NCBI GenBank assembly: GCA_009733745.1
Contig: WNWL01000002.1
Coordinates: 310,001 to 374,000, forward strand
From: Oceanobacillus sp. HTM 045
Lineage (GTDB): Bacteria; Pseudomonadota; Alphaproteobacteria; Rhodobacterales; Rhodobacteraceae
Length of the DNA: 64,000 nt
Reading direction: 5' to 3'
The first letter of the stretch is position 1; every line of letters starts with the position of its first letter. Under the pieces are notes generated by a model. That model worked only from the letters and a program-made list of their open reading frames with translations, was not told where the DNA came from and searched no databases. Below are positions 51,210 to 58,880 of the stretch, piece after piece. A program made the position numbers and the translations under genes.

Positions 51210-51222
51210 CAAAATTTTCTGC
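51210..51222. promoter_or_regulatory. AT-rich Lrp-box-like site between FAD oxidase and lrp genes
   Basis: CAAAATTTTCTGC, extending to CTGCTGCAT. It is 69 nt upstream of the oxidase ATG and 133 nt upstream of the lrp ATG. Confidence 0.5.
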
Positions 51223-51243
51223 TGCATCCGCCCGGTGGATAAC

Positions 51244-51265
51244 ACCCTTTTTCCAAGGGTTTTTT
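51244..51265 (+). terminator. Small hairpin followed by six T
   Basis: ACCCTT-TTTCC-AAGGGT followed by TTTTT makes a weak intrinsic-terminator-like element on the plus strand, 90 nt before the lrp ATG. It lies upstream of the predicted lrp promoter, so it may block read-through. Confidence 0.4.
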
Positions 51266-51298
51266 GGGATCATGGCCGCTACGATGCGCTGAGAGGCG

Positions 51299-51326
51299 TT
51301 GAGCCGCCCGCAGATAGTTCTATACT
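51299..51326 (+). promoter_or_regulatory. Promoter of the Lrp/AsnC regulator
   Basis: TTGAGC (51299-51304) and TATACT (51321-51326) are 16 nt apart, giving a leader of about 22 nt before the ATG at 51355. Confidence 0.55.
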
Positions 51327-51354
51327 CGCCGCGCCGACGCAGCGGGGTGCCAGC

Positions 51355-51831
51355 ATGAAACTTGACCGGATCGACATTCGCATCCTGCACGAGCTGCAGA
51401 AGAACGGCCGGATCACCAATGTCGAGCTGTCGGAACTGGTCCACCTATCGCCCAGCCCGTGCCTGATGCGGGTAAAGAAACTGCAGCAGGCGGGCTACAT
51501 CACCGGCTACTCGGCGCAGATCAACCTGGCCAAGCTCGGCCCCTCGCTGACCATCTTCACCGAGGTCACGCTGAAGAACCACGGGCAGAGCGATTTCGCC
51601 CGGTTCCAGCAGGCGGTCGAGAAGGTCGACGAGGTGATCGAGTGCCATCTCGTCTCGGGCGGCTACGACTACATGCTGAAATTCGTCACCGCCGGGATCT
51701 CGGATTACCAGGCGGTGATGGAGCGGCTGATCGACCAGGATGTCGGCATCGACAAGTACTTCAGCTTCGTGGTGATCAAGTCCCCGTTCGTGAAGACCCA
51801 CCTGCCGCTGAAGACCCTGTTCCCGCTCTGA
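51355..51831 (+). CDS. Lrp/AsnC-family transcriptional regulator
   Basis: A 158-residue feast/famine regulator. The N-terminal helix-turn-helix is LDRIDIRILHELQKNGRITNVELSELVHLSPSPCLMRVKKL (in pieces, residues 3-44), and the C-terminal RAM ligand domain runs through VIECHLVSGGYDYMLKFVT. The ending is VVIKSPFVKTHLPL. It probably senses an amino acid and controls the flanking oxidase and transporter genes. AT-rich boxes in three promoter regions match an Lrp-type consensus. Confidence 0.93.
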   Translation: MKLDRIDIRILHELQKNGRITNVELSELVHLSPSPCLMRVKKLQQAGYITGYSAQINLAKLGPSLTIFTEVTLKNHGQSDFARFQQAVEKVDEVIECHLVSGGYDYMLKFVTAGISDYQAVMERLIDQDVGIDKYFSFVVIKSPFVKTHLPLKTLFPL

Positions 51832-51840
51832 AACTGCGGT

Positions 51841-53484
51841 TCAGGCGGCGCTCCCGGCGAGGTCGAGCCCGTCCAGCCAGCCGGTGTCGAGCTTCGGGAC
51901 CGAGGCGAAGAGAAGCCGCGAGTAGTCCTGCGTCGCGCCGTCCGGCAGGGCGCTGGCGGGCAACGTCTCGACGGTCTCGCCGCCATACATCACCATCACC
52001 TCGTCGCAGATCGCCTGGACGGTCGAGAGATCGTGGCTGATGAAGACGTAGGAGAGTTCCAGTTCGCGCTGAAGCTCCTTCAGCAGGTCGAGGATCGCCG
52101 CGGCGACCACGGTGTCGAGCGCCGAGGTGATCTCGTCGCAGAGGATCACCTCCGGGTTGGCGGCGATCGCGCGGGCGAGGTTGACGCGCTGCTTCTGCCC
52201 GCCCGAAAGTTCCACCGGCAGGCGGTGCCTGAGGGCCCGCGGCAGCTGTACCATCTCCAGCAATTCCTCCACCCGCCGGTCCCGCTCCTTGCCGCGCTGG
52301 CCGTGGAAGAAGGTGAGCGGGCGCCCGAGGATGTCGCCCACCGGTCGGAGGGGGTTCAGCGCGGTATCGGCAAGCTGGAAGACGATCTGCATCCGGCGCA
52401 GGTCCTCCTTGGTCCGGTGGCGGACCTCGCGCGGGAGGGCCCTGCCGTCCATCAGGATCTCGCCGTCGACCGGGGGCAGCAGGCCGGCGATCGCACGCGC
52501 CAGCGTCGACTTGCCCGAACCGCTCTCGCCGATCACGCCGAGATTCTGCCCGCGCTGCAGGGTGCAGCTCACGTCGTTGAGGGCAAGGACGACCGGCCTG
52601 CCGGACGAATCGGACCGGCCATAGCCCGCGATCACGTTGCGGACTTCGAGAACGGGGTGCTCGGGCGCATCCTGCGGCGCGGCGGCCGCCGCGTGGGAGA
52701 CCGGCTCGAAGGCGGCGATCAGTTCCCTGGTATAGGGATGCTGCGGGCGGTGGATGATATCGTCGGTGGTGCCGACCTCCTGGATCTCGCCGTCCTTCAG
52801 GACGACGATCCGGTCGGCGACCTGCGCGACGACCGCGAGATCGTGCGAGACGTAGACACCGGCCATGCCGCCCTGTTTCATCACCGACTTGAAGGCGCGC
52901 AGCACCTCGATCTGGGTGGTGACGTCGAGTGCGGTGGTCGGCTCGTCGAAGATCATCAGCTTCGGGTCGCCGATCAGCGCCATTGCCGCCGCGAGGCGCT
53001 GGAGCTGGCCGCCGGAGACCTGGTGCGGGTACCGCTCGCCGATGGTCTCGGGATGTGGCAGCGCCAGTGCGCGGAACAGCTCGACGGCGCGGGCGCGGGC
53101 GGCGGCCCGCGGCATCAGGCGATGGATCTGGGAGACCTCGACGACCTGGTCGATCAGCCGCTGCGAGGGGTTGAAAGCGGCCGCTGCGCTCTGCGGCACG
53201 TAGGCGACGTCGGTGCCGCGCAGGTGTTGGCGCTGCGATTCCGTCAGCTGGACGAGATCCTGCCCGTCCAGCCACACCTCGCCGCCGGTGATGGTGCAGC
53301 CCGGTCGGGTGTGGCCCATCAAGGTGAGCGCGATGGTCGTCTTGCCCGATCCGCTCTCGCCGATGAGGGCCACGACCTCGCCTTCGGAAACGTCGAAGCT
53401 GACGCCCTTGATGATGTCGATCCGGCGGCCGGAGTCGCTCTTCGCCCGCACCTTCAGATCGCGGATCTCGACGAGGTTGGCCAT
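51841..53484 (-). CDS. Fused dual ATPase of a peptide/opine-type ABC importer (DppD-DppF type)
   Basis: A 547-residue protein with two nucleotide-binding domains. The first has GESGSGKTT, VSGGQLQRL and MIFDEPTTALD; the second has GESGSGKST, LSGGQKQRV and ILCDEITSALD. Each ends with an oligopeptide-type C-terminal (HPYTRELIAAF; DYSRLLFASVPKLD). It powers import through the two permeases upstream. The start is taken at the second ATG (53484; GGAG 6 nt before); one codon upstream is another ATG overlapping the permease stop. Confidence 0.92.
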   Translation of the reverse strand: MANLVEIRDLKVRAKSDSGRRIDIIKGVSFDVSEGEVVALIGESGSGKTTIALTLMGHTRPGCTITGGEVWLDGQDLVQLTESQRQHLRGTDVAYVPQSAAAAFNPSQRLIDQVVEVSQIHRLMPRAAARARAVELFRALALPHPETIGERYPHQVSGGQLQRLAAAMALIGDPKLMIFDEPTTALDVTTQIEVLRAFKSVMKQGGMAGVYVSHDLAVVAQVADRIVVLKDGEIQEVGTTDDIIHRPQHPYTRELIAAFEPVSHAAAAAPQDAPEHPVLEVRNVIAGYGRSDSSGRPVVLALNDVSCTLQRGQNLGVIGESGSGKSTLARAIAGLLPPVDGEILMDGRALPREVRHRTKEDLRRMQIVFQLADTALNPLRPVGDILGRPLTFFHGQRGKERDRRVEELLEMVQLPRALRHRLPVELSGGQKQRVNLARAIAANPEVILCDEITSALDTVVAAAILDLLKELQRELELSYVFISHDLSTVQAICDEVMVMYGGETVETLPASALPDGATQDYSRLLFASVPKLDTGWLDGLDLAGSAA

Positions 53485-54329
53485 CATGCGCTCCGGTCGC
53501 GGATCTTCTGGGGCAGGTTGTCGATCAGCAGGTTCACGCTGATCGTGAGGCTCGCGATGGCAATGCAGGGCGCGATGACGGCGGGCGCGCCGAAGGCCAG
53601 CGCGCCGATGTTCTCGCGCACCAGCGACCCCCAGTCTGCGTAGGGCGGCTGCACGCCGAGGCCGAGAAAGGAGAGGCCCGAGAGCAGCAGCACGATGAAG
53701 ACGAAGCGCAGCCCCATGTCGGCCAGCACCGGCCCGGTGATGTTGGGCAGGATCTCCTGCGTGATCAGGTAGAAGGTGCCCTCTCCGCGCGCCCGGGCGA
53801 CCGTGACGAAATCCATCGTGTTGATGTTGACCGCCAGCGCCCGCGCGAACCGGTAGGACCCCGGCGTGTAGATCACCGCGAGCAGCAGGATCAGGACCGG
53901 GGTCGACGATCCGATCGCCGCCACCATGACGAGGCCGAACAGCTTCGAGGGGATCGAGCTGAGCGCGTCGAGGAACCGGCTGAGCGCCACGTCGAACCAG
54001 CCGCCGGTGACCGCGGCGGTCATGCCCAGAACGACGCCGGTAAAGCAGGCCAGGCACACCGCGCCGAGCGAGATGCCCACCGTGTAGCTCGCGCCCATCA
54101 GGATCCGCGAGAAGATGTCGCGCCCGAGATAGTCCGAGCCGAGCCAGAAGTCCGCCGAGATCGGGCCGAAGAAATCGAAGTCCACGACCTTGCCCGGCGG
54201 GTACGGCGCGAGCGAGGTGCCGAACAGCGCCATCACGCCCCAGAACAGGATGAACATCGAGGCGACGACGGCGACCGCGTTGACGCGGTAGCCGTAGCGG
54301 CGGGGGGAGAACAGGGACAGGGCGGTCAC
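53484..54329 (-). CDS. ABC importer permease (DppC type)
   Basis: A 281-residue inner-membrane permease with an N-terminal helix (about 15-37) followed by the DppC-type core. It has DFWLGSDYLGRDIFSRILMGASYT, the EAA-like loop VARARGEGTFYLITQEILPNITGP (in pieces) and LSFLGLGVQPPYADWGSLV. It forms the channel with the DppB-type protein. The start overlaps the upstream stop by 4 nt. Confidence 0.92.
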   Translation of the reverse strand: MTALSLFSPRRYGYRVNAVAVVASMFILFWGVMALFGTSLAPYPPGKVVDFDFFGPISADFWLGSDYLGRDIFSRILMGASYTVGISLGAVCLACFTGVVLGMTAAVTGGWFDVALSRFLDALSSIPSKLFGLVMVAAIGSSTPVLILLLAVIYTPGSYRFARALAVNINTMDFVTVARARGEGTFYLITQEILPNITGPVLADMGLRFVFIVLLLSGLSFLGLGVQPPYADWGSLVRENIGALAFGAPAVIAPCIAIASLTISVNLLIDNLPQKIRDRSA

Positions 54330-55279
54330 TTGCGGAGCCTCGGATTGGCGACGATTGCGAGGATGTCCGCGAGCGTGATCAGCGTCAGGTAGCCGATGCA
54401 GAAGACCATCGCGCAGGACTGGATCAGCGGAAGGTCCCGCGTTGCCACGGCATCGACCATCAGCTTGGCGATACCGGGGTAGTTGAAGATCGTCTCGACG
54501 ATGATGACGCCGCCGAGCAGGTAGGACAGCGACAGCGCGATCGCGTTGACGATCGGGCCGAGCGCGTTCGGCAGCGCGTGGCGCATCACCATCCGCCAGC
54601 GCGAGGCGCCCTTGAGCAGCGCCATCTCGACATAGGGCATCTTCAGCGTGTCGATCACCGCAGCGCGGGTCATGCGGATCATCTGGGCCGTGATCACGCC
54701 GCAGAGCGTGATGACCGGCATGGCGAAGACGCGGAACATCTCGCCCCAGCTCGTCGCCTCGTTCGCGAAGGAAAGCGCCGGCAGCCAGTCGAGCCAGACC
54801 GCGAACACGAGTACGGCCAGCGTCGCGATCATGAATTCCGGCACGGAGATTACCGACACGACGCCGGTGGTGACGATCCGGTCGTAGATCGAGCCGCGGA
54901 ACATCGCCGTGGTGATGCCGAGGACGAGCGCCAGCGGCACGGCTACTGCGCTGGTCACCGCGGCGAGCCGGAGGGTGTTGGAAAGCCGGTCGCCGATCAT
55001 CTCGGCGATGGGCAGGTCATTCGCGTAGGAGGTTCCCAGGTCGCCCTGCAGCAGGCCGAGGATCCAGCGCCCGTAACGCACGAGGGAGGGATCGTCGAGA
55101 TGCATGGCGCTGCGCAGGCCCGCGATCGCTTCGGGAGTCGCCGCCTGCCCGAGCAAGATCTCGACGATGTCGCCCGGCAGCATCTCGGTCGCGCCGAAGA
55201 CCACGAAGGACACGATCAGGAGCGTAATGAAGGCCACCCCGAGCCTTCCGAGCACCAGTGTCAGGATCTGTGTGTTCAT
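54326..55279 (-). CDS. ABC importer permease (DppB type)
   Basis: A 317-residue permease with six helices: LGRLGVAFITLLIVSFVVFGATEMLPGD at the N-terminus, then GTSYANDLPIAEMI, and the EAA loop LLKGASRWRMVMRHALPNALGPIVN (in pieces). It ends in the FNYPGIAKLMVDAV region. It follows the binding-protein gene after a 75-nt gap containing hairpins and overlaps the next gene by 4 nt. Confidence 0.92.
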   Translation of the reverse strand: MNTQILTLVLGRLGVAFITLLIVSFVVFGATEMLPGDIVEILLGQAATPEAIAGLRSAMHLDDPSLVRYGRWILGLLQGDLGTSYANDLPIAEMIGDRLSNTLRLAAVTSAVAVPLALVLGITTAMFRGSIYDRIVTTGVVSVISVPEFMIATLAVLVFAVWLDWLPALSFANEATSWGEMFRVFAMPVITLCGVITAQMIRMTRAAVIDTLKMPYVEMALLKGASRWRMVMRHALPNALGPIVNAIALSLSYLLGGVIIVETIFNYPGIAKLMVDAVATRDLPLIQSCAMVFCIGYLTLITLADILAIVANPRLRK

Positions 55280-55300
55280 GAAGGTGTCCCAGAGTTCGAA

Positions 55301-55342
55301 CGGATGCCGGGATATCCCGGCATCCGGTTTTCACGATCGGGC
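55301..55342 (-). promoter_or_regulatory. Intercistronic hairpins between binding protein and permease genes
   Basis: A perfect 26-nt palindrome (CGGATGCCGGGAT followed by its complement) at 55301-55326 and a second stem ATCGGG-CGATAT-CCCGAT at about 55336-55353. Such structures commonly stabilise the upstream mRNA so that binding protein is made in excess. Confidence 0.6.
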
Positions 55343-55354
55343 GATATCCCGATA

Positions 55355-56965
55355 TCAGGCCTCGAGCCAGACATACTCCGCGAAGGCATAGCCCATCTGG
55401 CCGCCCAGCGGGTTCGGGCGCAGGCCCTTCAGGCCGGTCGACAGCGCATCGACGTTCGAGAGGTAGACCGGGATCGCTGTGCCGGCCTCGTTCGCGACCA
55501 TCACCTGCATCTCGTCGTAGATCTCCTTGCGCTTCGCGAAGTCCAGCTCGCCGCGGGCCTCCGCCAGCATGGAGTCGAACTTCTCGCTCTTGAACTGGCT
55601 CTCGTTCCACGGCGCGTCGGACGCATAGAGCAGCGAGAACAGGATGTCCGGGGTCGGGCGCGGGTTGATGTTGCCGAAGTGGATCGGCGACTTCAGCCAG
55701 TACTTCGACCAGTAGCCGTCGGACGGCACGCGCTGGACGTCGAAGGTCATGCCGATATCGGCGGCGGCCTGCTGGACAAGCGTGGCCATCTCCACCGAGT
55801 AGCCCGCGGCCTCGGAGGCGATGATCGGGATGGTCTGGCCCATCACGCCGGCCTTCTCGAACAGGGACTTGGCCCGCTCCGGGTCGAAGTCCCGCGGCTT
55901 CAGCTCGGCGTTGTGATAGGCGTTCATCGGCGGGATCGGCTGGTCGTTGGCGATCTCGGCCAGGCCGCGCACCGCCGACTTCTGGATCAGCTCGCGGTTC
56001 AGGAGGTACTTCATGCCCTCGACGAACTCGGCCTTGTCGCCCGGCGTCATGTCGAGGCGCATGTTCAGGTTGGTGTAGTTGCCGGCCGTGGTGATCGAAG
56101 CTTCGACATGATCCTGGCTGTCGAGCAGCCGGATCGACTGCGGCTTGATCGAAGAGGCGAGATGGATGTCGCCGGACAGCAGCGCGTTGACGCGGGCGCT
56201 GTTGTCGGGGATGGCGAAGTACTCGAAGCTGTCGAGATACGGGCCGTCCTTGAAGTAGTTCTCGTTGCGCACCATGATCGAGCGCACGCCCGGCTCGAAG
56301 GTCTCCATCTTGAAGGCGCCGGTGCCGTTCGCGGTTGTGAAGTCGGTCGTGCCGTCCGCGATGATCATGAAGTGGTGCAGCGACAGGATGGTCGGCAGGT
56401 CGGCATTCGGCGCCTGCAGCGTGATCTCGACCGTCAGCGGATCGACGGCCTTGATCCCGGTCATCTGCGACGCGATCGAGTTGACCTTGGAGCCGGTCGC
56501 CTCGTCGAGATGGCGGGTCAGCGAGAAGACCACGTCGTCCGCGGTCAGCGACTTGCCGTCGTGGAAGGTCACGCCGGACTTCAGCTTGACGGTCCAGACC
56601 TGCGCGTCGGAGCTCTCGACGCTTTCGGCCAGCTCCATCTCGACCTGGCCGGATTCGTTCAGGAAGGTCAGGCGGTTGTAGGCGGCGCAGCAGCGCACGT
56701 AGTCGGTCGAGAGCGACGCCTTGGCCGGGTCGAGCGTGTCGGCGGTGCTCGAGGACCAGCCGGCCGCCTTCATGTGGCCGCCGCGCACCGGGGTCGCGGC
56801 AAGCGCGGACGACGCGCGGCCCAGGATGACGCCGCCGGCGGCGAGGCTGGCGCCGCCAGCCATGAACATGCGGAGCAGCTCGCGGCGCGAAGCGCCACGG
56901 CGGAGCGCGTTTTCGACCATCGCGTCGTCGGCGCGGGTCCAGTTGGTCGGGAAGATGTTGCTCAT
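55355..56965 (-). CDS. ABC substrate-binding protein, peptide/opine type (SBP_bac_5), Tat-type signal
   Basis: A 536-residue periplasmic receptor of the DppA/OppA fold. The signal has a twin-arginine motif (SRRELLRM, about residues 26-33) followed by a hydrophobic segment. The mature part shows DTLDPAKAS, AYNRLTFLNESGQ, KSGVTFHDGKSLTADDVVFSL (in pieces) and the NGTGAFKMETFEPG region. The substrate may be a dipeptide, opine or other amino compound. The ATG at 56965 has AGGAGG ten nt upstream. It leads the transporter genes. Confidence 0.9.
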   Translation of the reverse strand: MSNIFPTNWTRADDAMVENALRRGASRRELLRMFMAGGASLAAGGVILGRASSALAATPVRGGHMKAAGWSSSTADTLDPAKASLSTDYVRCCAAYNRLTFLNESGQVEMELAESVESSDAQVWTVKLKSGVTFHDGKSLTADDVVFSLTRHLDEATGSKVNSIASQMTGIKAVDPLTVEITLQAPNADLPTILSLHHFMIIADGTTDFTTANGTGAFKMETFEPGVRSIMVRNENYFKDGPYLDSFEYFAIPDNSARVNALLSGDIHLASSIKPQSIRLLDSQDHVEASITTAGNYTNLNMRLDMTPGDKAEFVEGMKYLLNRELIQKSAVRGLAEIANDQPIPPMNAYHNAELKPRDFDPERAKSLFEKAGVMGQTIPIIASEAAGYSVEMATLVQQAAADIGMTFDVQRVPSDGYWSKYWLKSPIHFGNINPRPTPDILFSLLYASDAPWNESQFKSEKFDSMLAEARGELDFAKRKEIYDEMQVMVANEAGTAIPVYLSNVDALSTGLKGLRPNPLGGQMGYAFAEYVWLEA

Positions 56966-57024
56966 GGTTGTCAGTCCTCCTTGTTGATCGATCTGGGGTG
57001 CCCGCGCGAACGGCCCCGGCGGCT

Positions 57025-57765
57025 TCATGCAGTCTCTTTCGTGACGGCGCGCGCGAAGTCGGCCATCGAGGTGAAGTGGAAGTCGGGCACCGTGTGCTCG
57101 CGCGCGGCGATCGTTCCGCCGTGGGCGGACTTGCCGCTGCGTCGCTCGATCCAGCAGTTGGTCAGGCCGAGCGCGCGCGAGACGCCGATATCGTGGTACT
57201 GGCTCTGCGCGACGTGAAGCACGTCCGCGGGCGAGCCGCCTTCTTCCTCGATGAACGCGAGGACCTTGTGGAAGAAGGCCGGGTCGGGCTTCTCGGTCCC
57301 GGTGTCATCGGTCGTGAAGCTCGCGTGGAACGGGCTGCCAAGCGCCTTGTCGAAATGGGTGAAGGCCCAGCGCTGCGCGTTGGTCATGGCGATCAACCGG
57401 CAGGACCGGCCGAGGACGGCCAGCGCCTCGACACTGTCGGCGAAGGGCTTCCAGTTCGCCGCGCCGTCACGAAGCCGTTCGCCCGCGCTTTCGCTCGCGG
57501 GAAGACCGAGCTCGGGCGCGATGCGCAGGTAGACCCGCGCGAGGTCGTCGGGAAACCTAAGTGCATCCGGCTCGGCCCGGGCCGCGCGGTAGAGCGCGAG
57601 CGCCTGCTCCTCGTTGAGGTCGACGCCGTGCTCCCTGGCGATCTCGCCCAGCCCGCTCACCAGTCCCTGCTCGAAGTCGATCAGCGTGCCGACGACATCG
57701 AAGGTCATGTATCGGAACCGAGCGAAAGGATCGCGCATTGCCACCATCCGTCTTGCGCGCGCCAT
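57025..57765 (-). CDS. HAD-family hydrolase, type II haloacid dehalogenase-like (paralogue 1)
   Basis: A 246-residue HAD protein: motif I YMTFDVVGTLIDFE (nucleophile Asp about 23), motif II IAMTNAQR, motif III/IV TEKPDPAFF and VAQSQYHDIGVSRALGL. It resembles 2-haloacid dehalogenases, yet HAD proteins of this type in amine-catabolic clusters may act on phosphate esters or be promiscuous. The start is uncertain: the ATG at 57738 (MRDPF) also fits. It precedes the binding-protein gene by 59 nt. Confidence 0.85.
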   Translation of the reverse strand: MARARRMVAMRDPFARFRYMTFDVVGTLIDFEQGLVSGLGEIAREHGVDLNEEQALALYRAARAEPDALRFPDDLARVYLRIAPELGLPASESAGERLRDGAANWKPFADSVEALAVLGRSCRLIAMTNAQRWAFTHFDKALGSPFHASFTTDDTGTEKPDPAFFHKVLAFIEEEGGSPADVLHVAQSQYHDIGVSRALGLTNCWIERRSGKSAHGGTIAAREHTVPDFHFTSMADFARAVTKETA

Positions 57766-57784
57766 CTAGCTGAGGCGCTGTTCA

Positions 57785-57961
57785 TGCGGCAGAAAAATCT
57801 GCCGCACCCGAGATCGCCGGAGCCACCCTGATCCTGCGAATTTCCGCAAATTCTGCAGCCCCATCTGCAATCTGGGCCAGATCACCGGCGAGATGCCGCC
57901 GAACCGGACGACCTGACAGAATTTTCTGCTGAATATCTCGGAAGACGCGCAATTCTGTCAG
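57785..57961. promoter_or_regulatory. Cluster of AT-rich palindromic boxes (candidate Lrp operator array)
   Basis: This 177-nt gap holds TGCGGCAGA-AAAA-TCTGCCGCA (57785-57806, perfect 9-bp stem), GCGAATTTCCGC (57836-57847), CGCAAATTCTGCAG (57845-57858) and CAGAATTTTCTGCTG (about 57918-57932). It also holds a perfect 11-bp inverted pair, CTGACAGAATT / AATTCTGTCAG (57913-57923 and 57951-57961). It lies upstream of the HAD-transporter genes and overlaps the stop of the dehydrogenase gene. Confidence 0.6.
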
Positions 57962-58872
57962 TAGCCCCGGCCGCGGTCGATCAGCCCAGGCGCCGGCTCA
58001 TCCGCCCTGTCGGCGAGGATTCCGGCGATGACATGCCGCGCACCGTCCGCCGCGCGGGTCTGGCAGGCGATGTGCGGGGTCAGCACGATCCGCGGGTGTG
58101 ACCAGAAGGGATGATCCGCGGGAAGCGGCTCGGGTTCGGTCACGTCCACGAAAGCAGCGGAGAGCCGCCCGCTTTCTAGCGCCGCCAGCAAAGCAGAATG
58201 GTCGAGCTGCCGCCCGCGCCCGGCGTGGACCAGCGCCGCGCCTTCGGGGAGTTGCGCGAAGAGGTCGGCGTTCAGCAGCCTTTCGGTCTCGGCGGTGAGC
58301 GGCAGCAGGCAGACAAGCAGATCGGTTCTCGCCAGGAACGCCCCGAGATTGGTGAAGCACTCGACACCCGGGATCTCGCGAGGGCTGCGGCTCCAGCCGG
58401 CCAGAGGGAAGCCGAACGGCGCGAGCGCGTCGAGTACCGCGCGGCCAAGGTTTCCCAGCCCCATGACCCCGACTCGCCGCTCCGCAGCCGGCCTGTTACG
58501 TCCAGCCTCCCAGCGCCCAACCCGCTGCTGGCGCAGGTAGTGCGGCAGGTCACGATGCAGCGCGAGCGTCGCCATCGTCACGTATTCGCGCATCTGCTCG
58601 GGAAGACCCGGCTCCAGCATCCGCACCACGCCGACATGCGGCGGCAGGGCCGCCAAATCGAACTGATCCACCCCTGCCCCGACCGAGAAGATCAGGCGCA
58701 GGTTCGGATAGGTCTCCGCGAGGTCCGCCGGAGCCGTCCAGGTGACGAGATACTCGACCGCCTCCGGCTCCGGCGCCGCGCCGATGTGAAACGGCAGCCC
58801 CGGCAGGGCCTCGGCGAAGGCCGCCTCGAAGACCGCGCCGCGCGCGGCGTCGGAGAGGAAAAGGACCGCCAC
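57958..58872 (-). CDS. D-isomer 2-hydroxyacid dehydrogenase (GhrA-type glyoxylate/hydroxypyruvate reductase)
   Basis: A 304-residue NAD(P)-dependent dehydrogenase. NAD motif VGVMGLGNLGRAVLDAL (about 137), LVCLLPLTAETERLLNADLF, and the catalytic FVDVTEPEPLP-x-DHPFWSHPRIVLTPHIA (in pieces; Glu and His). It resembles GhrA. It starts 8 nt after the aminotransferase stop, so both are cotranscribed. It may reduce the 2-oxo acid produced by the aminotransferase. Confidence 0.88.
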   Translation of the reverse strand: MAVLFLSDAARGAVFEAAFAEALPGLPFHIGAAPEPEAVEYLVTWTAPADLAETYPNLRLIFSVGAGVDQFDLAALPPHVGVVRMLEPGLPEQMREYVTMATLALHRDLPHYLRQQRVGRWEAGRNRPAAERRVGVMGLGNLGRAVLDALAPFGFPLAGWSRSPREIPGVECFTNLGAFLARTDLLVCLLPLTAETERLLNADLFAQLPEGAALVHAGRGRQLDHSALLAALESGRLSAAFVDVTEPEPLPADHPFWSHPRIVLTPHIACQTRAADGARHVIAGILADRADEPAPGLIDRGRGY

Positions 58873-58880
58873 GACCCGGC

